Source of the DNA: a bacterium BMS3Abin02
GTDB taxonomy: Bacteria; Actinomycetota; Acidimicrobiia; Spongiisociales; UBA4744
Direction of reading: 5' to 3'
NCBI GenBank assembly: GCA_002897675.1
Contig: BDSU01000036.1
Coordinates: 1 to 64,000, forward strand
DNA length: 64,000 nucleotides
Under the pieces are notes generated by a model. The model had not been told where the DNA came from, made no database searches, and saw only the letters and a list, made by a program, of their open reading frames with translations. How positions within the stretch are numbered: the stretch's first letter is position 1; every line of letters begins with the position of its first letter. This document shows, piece after piece, positions 34,634 to 44,290 of this stretch. Position numbers and translations under genes: made by a program.

Positions 34634-35637
34634 GCGGCGGCCCTATCGTTCTGGCGTTCGAAACGAGTTGCGACGAGACCGGCGTTGCGGTCGTGCGGGG
34701 TACCGAAGTCCTCTCCAACATCCTCGCGTCACAGACGGAGATCCACGCGCGGTTCGGCGGTGTCGTTCCTGAGGTCGCGGCAAGAGCGCACGTCGAGTCG
34801 ATCCGTTCGCTCACCCATCGTGCGCTTGGTGAGGCGGGGGTCCATCCCGACGATCTGGACGGCGTCGCAGCAACGCAAGGCCCAGGGCTCGCCGGTGCCC
34901 TGCTGGTGGGGTTCTCGTTCGGGAAGGCGACGGCATGGGCGCGAAGTGTTCCGTTCGTGGGGATCGACCACATGGAGGGACACCTGATGGCTCCGAGGCT
35001 TCAGCACGCCGACTTCGAGCCTCCGGCGGTCGTGGTGCTCGCGTCCGGGGGCCACAGCCAGATCGTGCACGTTCCCCGCTGGGGAGAGTACGAGGTGCTC
35101 GGCCGAACCCTCGATGATGCGTCCGGCGAGGCGTTCGACAAGCTGGCGCGGTTCATGGGCTTGGGCTACCCGGGAGGACCGGCGATCGACAAGGCATCCG
35201 AGGGCGGAGATGCACGAGCGCTGGAGTTCCCTCGCGCTCTTGCCGATCGGCGCTACGACTTTTCGTTCTCGGGTCTCAAGACCTCCGTCGTGACGTTCAT
35301 CAAGAAGGCGAGCGTCGCCGGCACGCTGCCGCCGCTCGCCGATGTGGCTGCCTCCATCCAGGAGGCGATCGTCGACGTGCTCGTCGCCAAGACCTTCAAC
35401 GCTGTCGAGGACACCGGCGTGGAGACGGTGGCAGGCGGTGGCGGTGTGCTTTCGAATCGGAGGCTGCGGGCGAGGCTGCAGGAGGAGGCAGACCGGCGCG
35501 GTGTGCGTCTTCTGCTTCCCGATCCGGTCCTGTGCACCGACAACGCGGCGATGATCGGTGCTGCCGGTGCCTACCACCTCACCGAAGGGCACTTCTCCGA
35601 TTGGGGATCTTCGGTCGATCCGTCCATGGCGCTATGA
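34630..35637 (+). CDS. tsaD: tRNA t6A threonylcarbamoyltransferase TsaD
   Basis: A 335-residue metal-dependent enzyme. It begins with the FETSCDETGVAVV signature and carries the Fe/metal motif H114-MEG-H118. The ATP-binding stretch VLASGGHSQIVHV is present. ATG 34630 overlaps the rimI stop by 4 bases, and the stop overlaps the M50 gene. Confidence 0.95.
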   Translation: MSGGPIVLAFETSCDETGVAVVRGTEVLSNILASQTEIHARFGGVVPEVAARAHVESIRSLTHRALGEAGVHPDDLDGVAATQGPGLAGALLVGFSFGKATAWARSVPFVGIDHMEGHLMAPRLQHADFEPPAVVVLASGGHSQIVHVPRWGEYEVLGRTLDDASGEAFDKLARFMGLGYPGGPAIDKASEGGDARALEFPRALADRRYDFSFSGLKTSVVTFIKKASVAGTLPPLADVAASIQEAIVDVLVAKTFNAVEDTGVETVAGGGGVLSNRRLRARLQEEADRRGVRLLLPDPVLCTDNAAMIGAAGAYHLTEGHFSDWGSSVDPSMAL

Positions 35638-36752
35638 ACGGCAAAGGGTTTTCGATAGGGCGGATCCACGGCATTCCGATCACCGTCGATGCCTCGTGGC
35701 TGATCGTTTTCTTCCTGATCTGGATGTTCTTCTGGACGGACCTCGTCACCGCAGCCAACCAGGGGATGGTGGCATCCGCAGGGAGCGTCGGTGTCTGGGT
35801 AGGTGCCTTCGTCGGGACGCTGCTGTTCTTCGGCAGCATCGTCGTGCACGAGCTCAGCCACTCGCTCGTCGCGGTCGGGCGAGGGATTCAGGTCAAGCGA
35901 ATACGTCTTTTCATATTCGGCGGAGTATCGGAGATCGAAGAGGAAGCGACGACGCCCGGCGTCGAATTCGCCATTACGATCGCGGGACCGCTGGCTTCGG
36001 TCATTCTCGGCGGCATGTTCTTCGGGTTCTCGTTCCTCTTCGCGGGCGGCACGATCGTCCATCACCTGACGGAACGACTCGCCTTCGTGAATGTCGTGCT
36101 CGGTGTGTTCAATCTGGCGCCTGGTTTCCCCCTCGACGGTGGTCGTGTGCTGCGATCCATCGTCTGGAAGGTCACCGGCGATTTCGACCGGGCCACGAGA
36201 GTCGCCGTGGTCGGTGGGCGCGCGGTGGCATTGCTGCTGGTCGTCGTCGGTGTAGTCGTCCTGTTTACGAGAGGTGACTTCGGGGGTCTCTGGTGGATCG
36301 TGCTCGGCTGGTTTCTGTTTCAGGCCGCCAGTTCCGCCCTGGTGCAGATGGAGACCAAGGAGGTCCTGCGGGGCGTCACGGCCGGGCAGATCATGACACC
36401 GACACCCATCGCCGTGGATGGTGACCTCCTGCTGCAGGATCTGTTCGACGACTTCTTCATGCAGCACAATTACTCCTGCTTTCCGGTGGTCGAGGGCGGA
36501 AGGGTGCGGGGTCTCATCAGTCTGCGACAGCTTCATGAGGTGGATCGGCGGCAGTGGGGATCGGTGCGAACGTCCGACGTGATGCGGCGCTTGGAGCCCG
36601 AGGACGCCGTGTCATCCGAGACGGACGTCGAGACGCTCCTGCCCCGGCTCGTTGGGGAGGGCCGTAGGGTCGTGGTCGTGCGAGACGGTCGACTCGTCGG
36701 GATCATCTCTTCCTCCGATGTTGCACGCTGGATGCAGCGCCACAAGCTCTAG
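35634..36752 (+). CDS. M50 site-2-protease-like metalloprotease with paired CBS domains
   Basis: A 372-residue membrane protease. The zinc motif HELSH is at residues 72-76 in the third hydrophobic segment; the third zinc ligand is in NLAPGFPLDGGR. Six or so membrane segments precede two cytosolic CBS domains (about 250-372; ITS-like GQIMTPTPIAVDG and VIGIISSSDVA-like endings), which usually bind adenine nucleotides. Site-2 proteases cut membrane-bound signalling proteins such as anti-sigma factors. Its TAG stop lies in the first bases of a 169-bp palindrome. Confidence 0.9.
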   Translation: MNGKGFSIGRIHGIPITVDASWLIVFFLIWMFFWTDLVTAANQGMVASAGSVGVWVGAFVGTLLFFGSIVVHELSHSLVAVGRGIQVKRIRLFIFGGVSEIEEEATTPGVEFAITIAGPLASVILGGMFFGFSFLFAGGTIVHHLTERLAFVNVVLGVFNLAPGFPLDGGRVLRSIVWKVTGDFDRATRVAVVGGRAVALLLVVVGVVVLFTRGDFGGLWWIVLGWFLFQAASSALVQMETKEVLRGVTAGQIMTPTPIAVDGDLLLQDLFDDFFMQHNYSCFPVVEGGRVRGLISLRQLHEVDRRQWGSVRTSDVMRRLEPEDAVSSETDVETLLPRLVGEGRRVVVVRDGRLVGIISSSDVARWMQRHKL

Positions 36753-36917
36753 TGGTACGTCGCACAAATGATTACCGCATCTCTCGGGTCCTCTGCGCCC
36801 CTGGCTGCGTCCCGCGCGTCGACGCACCGCACAGGGTGCGCCTTCGTTGTGCGTCCTTGCCAGATGACGCAGAGCCCTCGGAGATACGCGGGCACTGATC
36901 GGGCGACACACCACCAG
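36749..36917. repeat. 169-bp imperfect palindrome (MITE-like)
   Basis: The two ends are inverted copies: CTAGTGGTACGTCGC at the left against the complement of GCGACACACCACCAG at the right, then ATCTCTCGGG and CTCTGCG against CGCAGAG and CCTCGGAGAT, then CTGGC and CACC against GGTG and GCCAG. Pairing is imperfect. It contains no coding sequence. It supplies the M50 stop codon. The rest of the gap to 37065 shows nothing I can name. Confidence 0.6.
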
Positions 36918-37065
36918 GAGGCTCGCTGCGCGAGGCGTGCATCGCATCTCGGATCGCGGTGCCGCCGCGAAGTCCCGGGGCGATCGTCGCGAATTCCGGT
37001 CACGAACACTTCGGGAGGCAACGGCACGAGCCGCCATGCTCGCCCGTGGTGTCATGGGGACGCTT

Positions 37066-37110
37066 GCCGCGGTACCGGGTGCCAAGCACCGGATACCGTG
37101 AGCGAAGCGA
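37066..37110. repeat. GGTACCGG hairpin repeat, copy 2
   Basis: This is the longer relative of 18034-18071. Here the central hairpin pairs GGTACCGGGTGC with GCACCGGATACC imperfectly around CAA, and it is again followed by GTGAGCGAAG. It lies upstream of the groES control region. Confidence 0.5.
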
Positions 37111-37141
37111 ATCTCGCCTTTTCGAACTCGCGATATCGCGA

Positions 37142-37168
37142 TTAGCACTCACACATGGAGAGTGCTAA
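37142..37168 (+). promoter_or_regulatory. CIRCE operator 1 (HrcA site)
   Basis: TTAGCACTC, nine bases, GAGTGCTAA: a perfect match to CIRCE. A possible promoter overlaps it (TTAGCA and TAATCT at 37166-37171, spacing 18). HrcA bound here would block groESL transcription until heat or unfolded protein releases it. Confidence 0.95.
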
Positions 37169-37171
37169 TCT

Positions 37172-37198
37172 TTAGCACTCAAGGAACAGGAGTGCTAA
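37172..37198 (+). promoter_or_regulatory. CIRCE operator 2 (HrcA site)
   Basis: A second perfect TTAGCACTC-N9-GAGTGCTAA copy, 30 bases downstream of the first and on the same helical face (about three turns). It lies at or just after the expected transcription start and 24 bases before groES. Confidence 0.95.
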
Positions 37199-37221
37199 GG
37201 CAACTCGAAGGAGGGTTCTGC

Positions 37222-39149
<1,928 letters not shown>

Positions 39150-39170
39150 AAGACTCTCATACGAGGAGAA

Positions 39171-39192
39171 GCGGGGCCCTTCGGGGTCCCGC
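39171..39192 (+). terminator. groESL terminator with UUCG loop
   Basis: GCGGGGCCC and GGGTCCCGC pair over nine positions (one G-U) around the stable TTCG loop, followed by TCTTCT. It is 21 bases after the groEL stop. Confidence 0.8.
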
Positions 39193-39243
39193 TCTTCTGC
39201 GTCTATGGGAGCCCGGCGGCGGGCTCGTTCGGCCGTACCCCGA

Positions 39244-39960
39244 TCAGCCGGCGGGATCGGTCGGGTCCACTTCGCTGATCCGAGTGAAGGGGCGGTCTCC
39301 AGTCCGGTCTCGGGTGTCTGGAGACGGGTCCGGCTCCAGACGGTCAGCGTTCCCGGGAAACCGGTCACCCTCTGAGCGTGGGACGGTGGACCGTCCGCCT
39401 TTGTGGAATTCGTGATCGAGCAGTCCCCACACCGAATGGTCGAGCCACTGGCCTCGGATCTTGATCTCTTCCCGGAGGACGCCCTCTCGCACGAAACCCA
39501 GTTTTTCTGCTACCCGCTCGCTGCCTCGATTCCCGAGCGCGATGCGCAGGATCGTGCGGTGGAGATGCATCTCGTCGAAGGCGATTTCGAGGGCTCGCGC
39601 GGTCACCTCGGTGGCGATGCCCTTGGTCGTTTCGTCACTGCGCACCCAGTAGCCGACCTCGCCGGTGCGGAACGACTTGGAGAGGAACCAGATGGAGATG
39701 TTGCCGAGATGGCGGTGGGGCTCGTCAGGGTTGCGGATAGCCAGATCGAACGCTTTTCCCTCCTTCCAAGAGCGGATGCTCTCGCGTATGTACGCTTGAG
39801 CATCTGAGCGTCCGTAACTCGCGTGCGCCCATGGAAGCCATTGCTGGAGGTCCGGGAGCGATGCCCTGACGGCTTCCACCAGCGACAGCACGTCGTGCCG
39901 TTCAAACGGCCGGAGGATGTAGCGAGGGGTCGCTCGAATGGTCCTGTCGAGGGGTTCCAC
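39244..39960 (-). CDS. RimJ/RimL-type GNAT acetyltransferase
   Basis: A 238-residue acetyltransferase with RYILRPFERHDVLSLVEAV at the N-terminus, GNISIWFLSKS, VGYWVRSDETTKGIATEV (acetyl-CoA loop) and the family ending ALGNRGSERVAEKLGFVREG. The last about 50 residues are charged and unlike the family. The start is GTG at 39960, eight bases after TAGGCT on the minus strand. It probably acetylates a protein or small-molecule amine. Confidence 0.85.
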   Translation of the reverse strand: MEPLDRTIRATPRYILRPFERHDVLSLVEAVRASLPDLQQWLPWAHASYGRSDAQAYIRESIRSWKEGKAFDLAIRNPDEPHRHLGNISIWFLSKSFRTGEVGYWVRSDETTKGIATEVTARALEIAFDEMHLHRTILRIALGNRGSERVAEKLGFVREGVLREEIKIRGQWLDHSVWGLLDHEFHKGGRSTVPRSEGDRFPGNADRLEPDPSPDTRDRTGDRPFTRISEVDPTDPAG

Positions 39961-39984
39961 AGTTGCACAGCCTATCGCCCGTCG

Positions 39985-39990
39985 TACGAT
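39985..39990 (+). promoter_or_regulatory. -10 hexamer TACGAT for the CoA-type Nudix gene
   Basis: TACGAT ends six bases before GTG 39997, which supports that start codon and a leaderless mRNA. Confidence 0.5.
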
Positions 39991-39996
39991 GCTTGG

Positions 39997-40536
39997 GTGC
40001 ACAGGCTGAATATCCATGGGGTGAGTGACGAGATTCCGAATACGAGCGGCCCGTCCGCCGCCGTCCTCGTGCCGATCTACCGGGAGAACGGGGCGGCGCA
40101 TCTCATCATGATCAAGCGACCGATGTCGATGCCGACTCACGCAGGGGATATTGCGTTTCCCGGCGGGCGGCCGGACCCGGGTGACGCAGGGCCGGTCGCG
40201 ACAGCACTCAGGGAAGCTCAGGAGGAGGTCGGGATCATTCCGGGAGATGTGTATCTTCTCGGCTTTCTCCCGGCGGTCGACACGGTGCAGTTCCGCCTGC
40301 CGGTCGTTCCGGTCGTCGGGTTCCTCGATGGCGTTCCGGACCTGCACCCTTCCGAGCGGGAAGTCGACCGGCTCTTCCGAACTCCGCTGGACGAACTGCG
40401 CGACGAATCGGGCTGGCGTTGCGAGATGTGGTGGGGGCACCCGGTGTGGTTTTTCGACCTGGACGGCGACGTGCTGTGGGGGGCGACGGCATGGATGGTG
40501 CGCGAACTGCTGGGTTTGTCGCTTTCCTGTCAATAG
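39997..40536 (+). CDS. CoA pyrophosphatase-type Nudix hydrolase
   Basis: A 179-residue protein with the NudL-like combination: KRPMSMPTHAGDIAFPGGRPDPGD directly before the Nudix box RPDPGD...LREAQEEVGI. NudL enzymes split coenzyme A into phosphopantetheine and 3',5'-ADP. GTG 39997 is chosen by its -10 spacing; GTG 40021 (VSDEIPNTS) is possible. The stop codon TAG lies inside a 49-bp palindrome, so its last residues (LSCQ) come from the repeat. Confidence 0.85.
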   Translation: MHRLNIHGVSDEIPNTSGPSAAVLVPIYRENGAAHLIMIKRPMSMPTHAGDIAFPGGRPDPGDAGPVATALREAQEEVGIIPGDVYLLGFLPAVDTVQFRLPVVPVVGFLDGVPDLHPSEREVDRLFRTPLDELRDESGWRCEMWWGHPVWFFDLDGDVLWGATAWMVRELLGLSLSCQ

Positions 40537-40571
40537 CAGCGTCGGATAGCGACGCCGGCATTGACGAGAAA
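40523..40571. repeat. 49-bp palindrome, family B, copy 1
   Basis: The outer arms TTTCCTGTCAAT and ATTGACGAGAAA pair with two mismatches, and the inner arms GCGTCG and CGACGC pair perfectly around GATAG. It contains the stop codon of the preceding Nudix gene. Confidence 0.9.
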
Positions 40572-40582
40572 CCTCCAGGCCG

Positions 40583-40631
40583 ATTCCTGTCAATAGCAGC
40601 GTCGGATAGCGACGCCGGCATTGACGAGAAA
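40583..40631. repeat. 49-bp palindrome, family B, copy 2
   Basis: Almost identical to copy 1, exactly 60 bases downstream in the same orientation. Together they form a direct tandem pair before the AbiEi-like gene. Confidence 0.9.
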
Positions 40632-40675
40632 CGCGAGGGGCTTCTCTTGCAGGTCGATTCCTGCTACGTAGAGGT

Positions 40676-41608
40676 GTGACCCCAGATCAGAAGATCGCCA
40701 CTCTCGCACGTTCCCAGCACGGTGTCGTTACGCGTCCTCAGGCGCGAGATGCCGGTTTGTCATCATCAGGGGTAGACCGCAGGCTCCGCAGTGGATACTT
40801 CCGTTCGGTGTATCCCGGCGTCTTCACCTTGGGTGGTGTTCCGTCGTCCCATCTCCAAGGCCTGATGGCTGCCGTTCTATCGGCTGGCGTCGGCGCAGTC
40901 GCTTCACACCGCAGCGCTGCCGGACTCCTGGGGATACTGCCATGGCCTCGACAGATGCACGTTGCCACCAGACGTCGGCGCTGGTCTCCCAAGCCGTTCG
41001 TAGTCCATCGGTCCACAGACTTGGTGCCAGATCAGACGATGGTTCTCCGCTGTGTTCCTACGACGGGACCCGCGCGGACGATCGTCGATCTCGGAGCGGC
41101 GGTGGGGCGGCGCACCGTTGCTCTGGCCTTTGACAAGGCGTTGCGTGATCGACTTGTGACACTCGAAAGAGTGGCGGAGGTAATCGATGACGTTGCGCGT
41201 CAGGGTCGGACAGGAGTTGGCACGGCAAGGGCGTTGTTGGAGATCCGGCTGGAGTGGCGAGGTGATACCGAAAGCCCTCTGGAAGATCTATTTCGTCAGC
41301 TCCTGGCAGACGCCGGTTTGCCGATGCCCATGGCCCAGCACCCGGTCCGGGATCGACTGGGCGTGGTCGTTGCGAGGCTCGACTTCGCCTATCCGGAGAG
41401 GAGACTGGGGATTGAACTCGATGGTTTTCGATTTCACAGCGATCCGAAGACATTCGCGGATGATCGGGTCCGACAGAACGCTGTCCTGTCTTCGGGCTAC
41501 CGCTTGTTGCGATACACGGCTCGGGATCTTCGAGATACCCCGCAGCGCGTCGTGGCCGAGGTTGCCAGGTCGCTCACCGAACTTCCTGTCAATGGCAGCG
41601 TCGGATAG
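40676..41608 (+). CDS. AbiEi-like winged-helix protein with PD-(D/E)xK-like C-terminal domain
   Basis: A 310-residue protein. The N-terminal about 95 residues resemble the AbiEi antitoxin winged helix (ARSQHGVVTRPQARDAGLSSSGVDRRLRSG, in blocks, then VYPGVFTLGG). The C-terminal third looks like a DUF559/Vsr-type nuclease: LDFAYPERRLGIELDGFRFH with the D...E-L-D spacing, then YRLLRYTARDL. No AbiEii toxin partner is nearby. It starts on GTG. Family B palindromes lie on both sides, and the stop TAG is in the right-hand copy. The role is unknown; defence or regulation is possible. Confidence 0.75.
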   Translation: MTPDQKIATLARSQHGVVTRPQARDAGLSSSGVDRRLRSGYFRSVYPGVFTLGGVPSSHLQGLMAAVLSAGVGAVASHRSAAGLLGILPWPRQMHVATRRRRWSPKPFVVHRSTDLVPDQTMVLRCVPTTGPARTIVDLGAAVGRRTVALAFDKALRDRLVTLERVAEVIDDVARQGRTGVGTARALLEIRLEWRGDTESPLEDLFRQLLADAGLPMPMAQHPVRDRLGVVVARLDFAYPERRLGIELDGFRFHSDPKTFADDRVRQNAVLSSGYRLLRYTARDLRDTPQRVVAEVARSLTELPVNGSVG

Positions 41609-41630
41609 CGACGCCCGCATTGACGAGAAA
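41582..41630. repeat. 49-bp palindrome, family B, copy 3
   Basis: It differs from copies 1 and 2 at a few positions (AATGGCAGCG; ACGCCCGC). It carries the stop codon of the AbiEi-like gene and touches the end of the convergent decarboxylase gene. Confidence 0.9.
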
Positions 41631-41632
41631 CC

Positions 41633-43063
41633 TCAAACGAGGCCCGCCGTCTCGCGGATCAGCTCCCAAGCCCGTCGAACGTGGCGCTCCTCCGTGTGGG
41701 TCTGACCGATCGACATCCGCAACGTGAACTTCCCGTCGAGCCTGGTGTGGGTGAGAAACAGCCGGCCTGACGCGTTGAGCCGGTTCATGATCGCCTCGTT
41801 GCGCTCGTCGCCTCCACGATGCCGGAAGCAGATCAGGTTCAGCGGCACCGGGGCGGCCAGCTCAAACTCGGGATCGTCGACGACCCATCCGGCGAACTCC
41901 TGAGCCAGGCGCAGGTGCTCTCGCACGATCGCCTGGAGACCCTCTACGCCGTAGTGACGAATGACGAACCACAGCTTCAGCGCCCGGAAACGTCTTCCGA
42001 GCGGCAGGTGCCAGTCGCGATAGTCGAAGACCTCGCCAGACTCGGACGCCTTGTTGCGCAGGTACTCGGGCAGGATGCTCAACGTGCGGATCAGCACGGA
42101 ACGGTCGGCAACGAAGAAAGCGGTGCAGTCGAAGTTCGTCAGCATCCACTTGTGCGGATTGAACACGTAACTGTCCGCCAGTTCCAGCCCGTCGTGGATC
42201 CAGCGCATCTCCGGCAACAATGCCGCCGTCCCTGCGAGAGCGGCGTCGACGTGGAGCCAGACACCGTGCCGGTGGCAGATCTCTCCAATGGCCCGTAGCG
42301 GATCGATCGCCGTCGACGAGGTCGTCCCGACCGTCGCGCTCACGAAGGTGGGGATCAGCCCCGCATCCAGATCGGCACGAATCGCAGCATCCAACGCCTC
42401 GGGGATCATGGCAAATGTGTCGTCCACGTCGATCGTCCGAAGTCGATCGGATCCGATGCCGGCGACTCTGATCGCTTTCTCCAACGAAGAGTGTGCCTGC
42501 GTCGACGTGTAGGCCGCGAGCCGTGGATCGACTCCCTCACGATTCGACACGAATCCTGTTGTCCGCTCTCTGGCCACCAGCACGGCGGTGAGGGTCGCCG
42601 AAGAGGCCGAGTCCTGAATGACGCCCCCGCCGGCGCCGCTCGAGAGGAATCGCCGGGGGAGGCCGAGCATCTCGACGAGCCAGTCCATCACGTGTGTTTC
42701 CAGTTCGGTTGCTGCCGGACTGGTCGTCCACAGCATCCCTTGGATTCCCAGGCCGGAGGAGACCAGATCCCCGAGGACGGCGGGTCCTGAGCTGTTCGCA
42801 GGGAAGTAGCCGAAGAAGTTGGGCGACTGCCAGTGGGTGATCCCGGGGAGGACGATGTCGTCGAGGTCACCAAGGATCGCCTCGAACGGTTCTCCTTGGT
42901 GTGGCGGGTGCTGTGGCAGCGCGGCACGGATCTCTCCTGGCTGGACCTGCGAGAGGACGGGCAGATCTTCGACCCGTTCCAGGTAGTCGGCGATCCAGTC
43001 GATCACCTCCCGCCCGTGTCGCCGGAACTCATCCGAGGTCATGTGGTAGTCGCCGGGGTTCAT
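41633..43063 (-). CDS. Group II pyridoxal-dependent decarboxylase (aromatic L-amino acid type)
   Basis: A 476-residue PLP enzyme. The PLP lysine is K305 (NPHKWM), the ring-stacking histidine H191 (TQAHSS), and the PLP-binding aspartate is in HVDAALAG. The N-terminal HWQSPNFFGYFPANSS stretch is typical of tryptophan/DOPA/tyrosine decarboxylases. The exact amino acid is not predictable. It lies nine bases downstream of a 2-hydroxyacid dehydrogenase gene and is probably co-transcribed with it. Confidence 0.92.
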   Translation of the reverse strand: MNPGDYHMTSDEFRRHGREVIDWIADYLERVEDLPVLSQVQPGEIRAALPQHPPHQGEPFEAILGDLDDIVLPGITHWQSPNFFGYFPANSSGPAVLGDLVSSGLGIQGMLWTTSPAATELETHVMDWLVEMLGLPRRFLSSGAGGGVIQDSASSATLTAVLVARERTTGFVSNREGVDPRLAAYTSTQAHSSLEKAIRVAGIGSDRLRTIDVDDTFAMIPEALDAAIRADLDAGLIPTFVSATVGTTSSTAIDPLRAIGEICHRHGVWLHVDAALAGTAALLPEMRWIHDGLELADSYVFNPHKWMLTNFDCTAFFVADRSVLIRTLSILPEYLRNKASESGEVFDYRDWHLPLGRRFRALKLWFVIRHYGVEGLQAIVREHLRLAQEFAGWVVDDPEFELAAPVPLNLICFRHRGGDERNEAIMNRLNASGRLFLTHTRLDGKFTLRMSIGQTHTEERHVRRAWELIRETAGLV

Positions 43064-43072
43064 GGCCGCAGG

Positions 43073-44059
43073 TTATCGCCGTTGTTGCGGCCGGTACACC
43101 TCGGGGTTCGCGCATGCCGGCATCGGATCACCCCGCAGGCCGGCGATGAGGTTCTCCGCAGCGAGGTCCGCCATGGCGACCCTCGTTGCCACCGTGGCAG
43201 ATCCGAGGTGCGGAACGACCACGCAGTTGGAGAGCGTCAGGAGAGGATCGTCGGGAGGGATCGGCTCCGGGTCCGTCACGTCGAGTGCGGCCGCTGCGAT
43301 CTCACCGGTACGCAGCGCCCACTCGAGTGCACGGGGGTCCACGATGGCTCCCCGAGCGATGTTGGTCAGCGTGGCTGTCGGCTTCATGCGTCGAAACGCG
43401 TTCATCCCGATCAGATGATGCGTCTCGGTGGCGAGTGGGCAGGCAACCAGGACGTGGTCTGCTTCTTCGAGCAGGGCCTCCAGAGTCCTGTGCTCGACGC
43501 CGAGGGCGGTCTCGGTCTCCAGTCGACGGCTGCGGCTGCTGTACCGAATCTGCATCTCGAATCCCACGGCACGCTTTGCGACGGCGGTGCCGATGCGACC
43601 GAGACCGATGATGCCGAGCGTCGTTGCGTGGACCTGCGCGCCGAGCAGCAGCGTCGGCTCCCACCGTTGCCATCTCCCTGCCTTGACATAGTCGGCCCCC
43701 TCCACGACGCGTCGGGCGGCGGTCAGCAGCAGAGCGAAGGCCATGTCTGCGGTCGCTTCGGTCAGCACGTCGGGTGTGTGACCCACCGCAATGCCCTTCC
43801 GGGTGCACCCCGCCAGGTCGATGTTGTCGGTTCCGACGGCCATCGTGCTGATCGTCCGCAGCCTCGGTGCCGCATCGAGCACCTCGGCGTCGATCGAGTC
43901 GGTGAGCATGCAGAGCAGACCGTCTGCCTCGTGGGTCTCTTCGAGGAGACGATCTCTCGGCATGGCGCGGTCTTCCGGCCATGTCCAGACCGTGCCGGCA
44001 TCCTCGAGTCGCTCCACGGCTGATCCCGGCGGTCTACGGGTGACGACGATTCGGGTCAT
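43073..44059 (-). CDS. D-2-hydroxyacid dehydrogenase (glyoxylate/hydroxypyruvate reductase-like)
   Basis: A 328-residue NAD(P)-dependent enzyme. The nucleotide loop is GLGRIGTAVAK; the catalytic Arg, Glu and His are in NIARGAIVD, DVTDPEPIP and PHLGSAT. It reduces 2-oxoacids such as glyoxylate; with the decarboxylase next to it, an aromatic oxoacid is also possible. TACCAT lies seven bases before the ATG on the minus strand. Confidence 0.9.
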   Translation of the reverse strand: MTRIVVTRRPPGSAVERLEDAGTVWTWPEDRAMPRDRLLEETHEADGLLCMLTDSIDAEVLDAAPRLRTISTMAVGTDNIDLAGCTRKGIAVGHTPDVLTEATADMAFALLLTAARRVVEGADYVKAGRWQRWEPTLLLGAQVHATTLGIIGLGRIGTAVAKRAVGFEMQIRYSSRSRRLETETALGVEHRTLEALLEEADHVLVACPLATETHHLIGMNAFRRMKPTATLTNIARGAIVDPRALEWALRTGEIAAAALDVTDPEPIPPDDPLLTLSNCVVVPHLGSATVATRVAMADLAAENLIAGLRGDPMPACANPEVYRPQQRR

Positions 44060-44066
44060 TGGAGGG

Positions 44067-44072
44067 ATGGTA
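44067..44072 (-). promoter_or_regulatory. -10 hexamer TACCAT for the hydroxyacid dehydrogenase operon
   Basis: TACCAT ends seven bases before the ATG at 44059 and fits the leaderless pattern seen elsewhere in the window. Confidence 0.5.
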
Positions 44073-44088
44073 CCGACCCGGAAACGCC

Positions 44089-44137
44089 GAACCCAGGGCT
44101 CGTAGATGCGCTCAGCGCACCTGCGAGCCCAGGGTTC
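44089..44137. repeat. 49-bp palindrome, family A, copy 3
   Basis: The arms GAACCCAGGGCTC and GAGCCCAGGGTTC pair with one mismatch, and an inner TGCGCTCAGCGCA is itself palindromic. It lies between the divergent dehydrogenase and trpS promoters. Confidence 0.85.
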
Positions 44138-44183
44138 GCCGATTGGGGGCGTTCTGAAGCTGGAATCCCGGTGGGTTCTTCGG

Positions 44184-44189
44184 TAGCCT
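44184..44189 (+). promoter_or_regulatory. -10 hexamer TAGCCT of the trpS leader
   Basis: TAGCCT ends seven bases before ATG 44197 of the leader peptide. No Shine-Dalgarno is present, so the leader peptide is probably translated from a leaderless transcript. Confidence 0.5.
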
Positions 44190-44196
44190 CTTGATG

Positions 44197-44235
44197 ATGA
44201 ATGTGCATGTACCCGCGCGGTGGTGGCCCTGCTGA
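44197..44235 (+). CDS. trpS leader peptide with tandem Trp codons
   Basis: A 12-residue open frame reads MNVHVPARWWPC and stop; one codon earlier another ATG (44194) is in frame. Two adjacent UGG codons in so short a peptide, followed 25 bases after the stop by a terminator-like hairpin, are the hallmark of ribosome-mediated attenuation: stalling for lack of charged tRNA-Trp would favour an alternative fold and expression of trpS. Confidence 0.8.
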   Translation: MNVHVPARWWPC

Positions 44236-44260
44236 CCGTCGCGGCGCGTGTTCGATATCT

Positions 44261-44290
44261 CGCCGGCGGCGTCGAGCCCCGGCGTTTCTC
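44261..44290 (+). terminator. Attenuator hairpin before trpS
   Basis: CGCCGG and CCGGCG pair over six bases, then GGC and GCC over three more past one bulged C, with loop GTCGA; TTTCTC follows. An upstream CGGCG (44242-44246) could pair with its first arm as an antiterminator. The trpS ribosome-binding site begins a few bases later. Confidence 0.65.

Noticed and set aside
36768-37145. A 125-codon frame in the gap between the M50 gene and groES
   Set aside because: It overlaps the 169-bp palindrome and the hairpin repeat, is very rich in Arg, Ser and Cys, and lacks a start signal.
40523-40631. The two tandem 49-bp repeats considered as a CRISPR array
   Set aside because: There are only two units, the separator is 11 bases, copies also occur singly elsewhere, and no cas genes are present.
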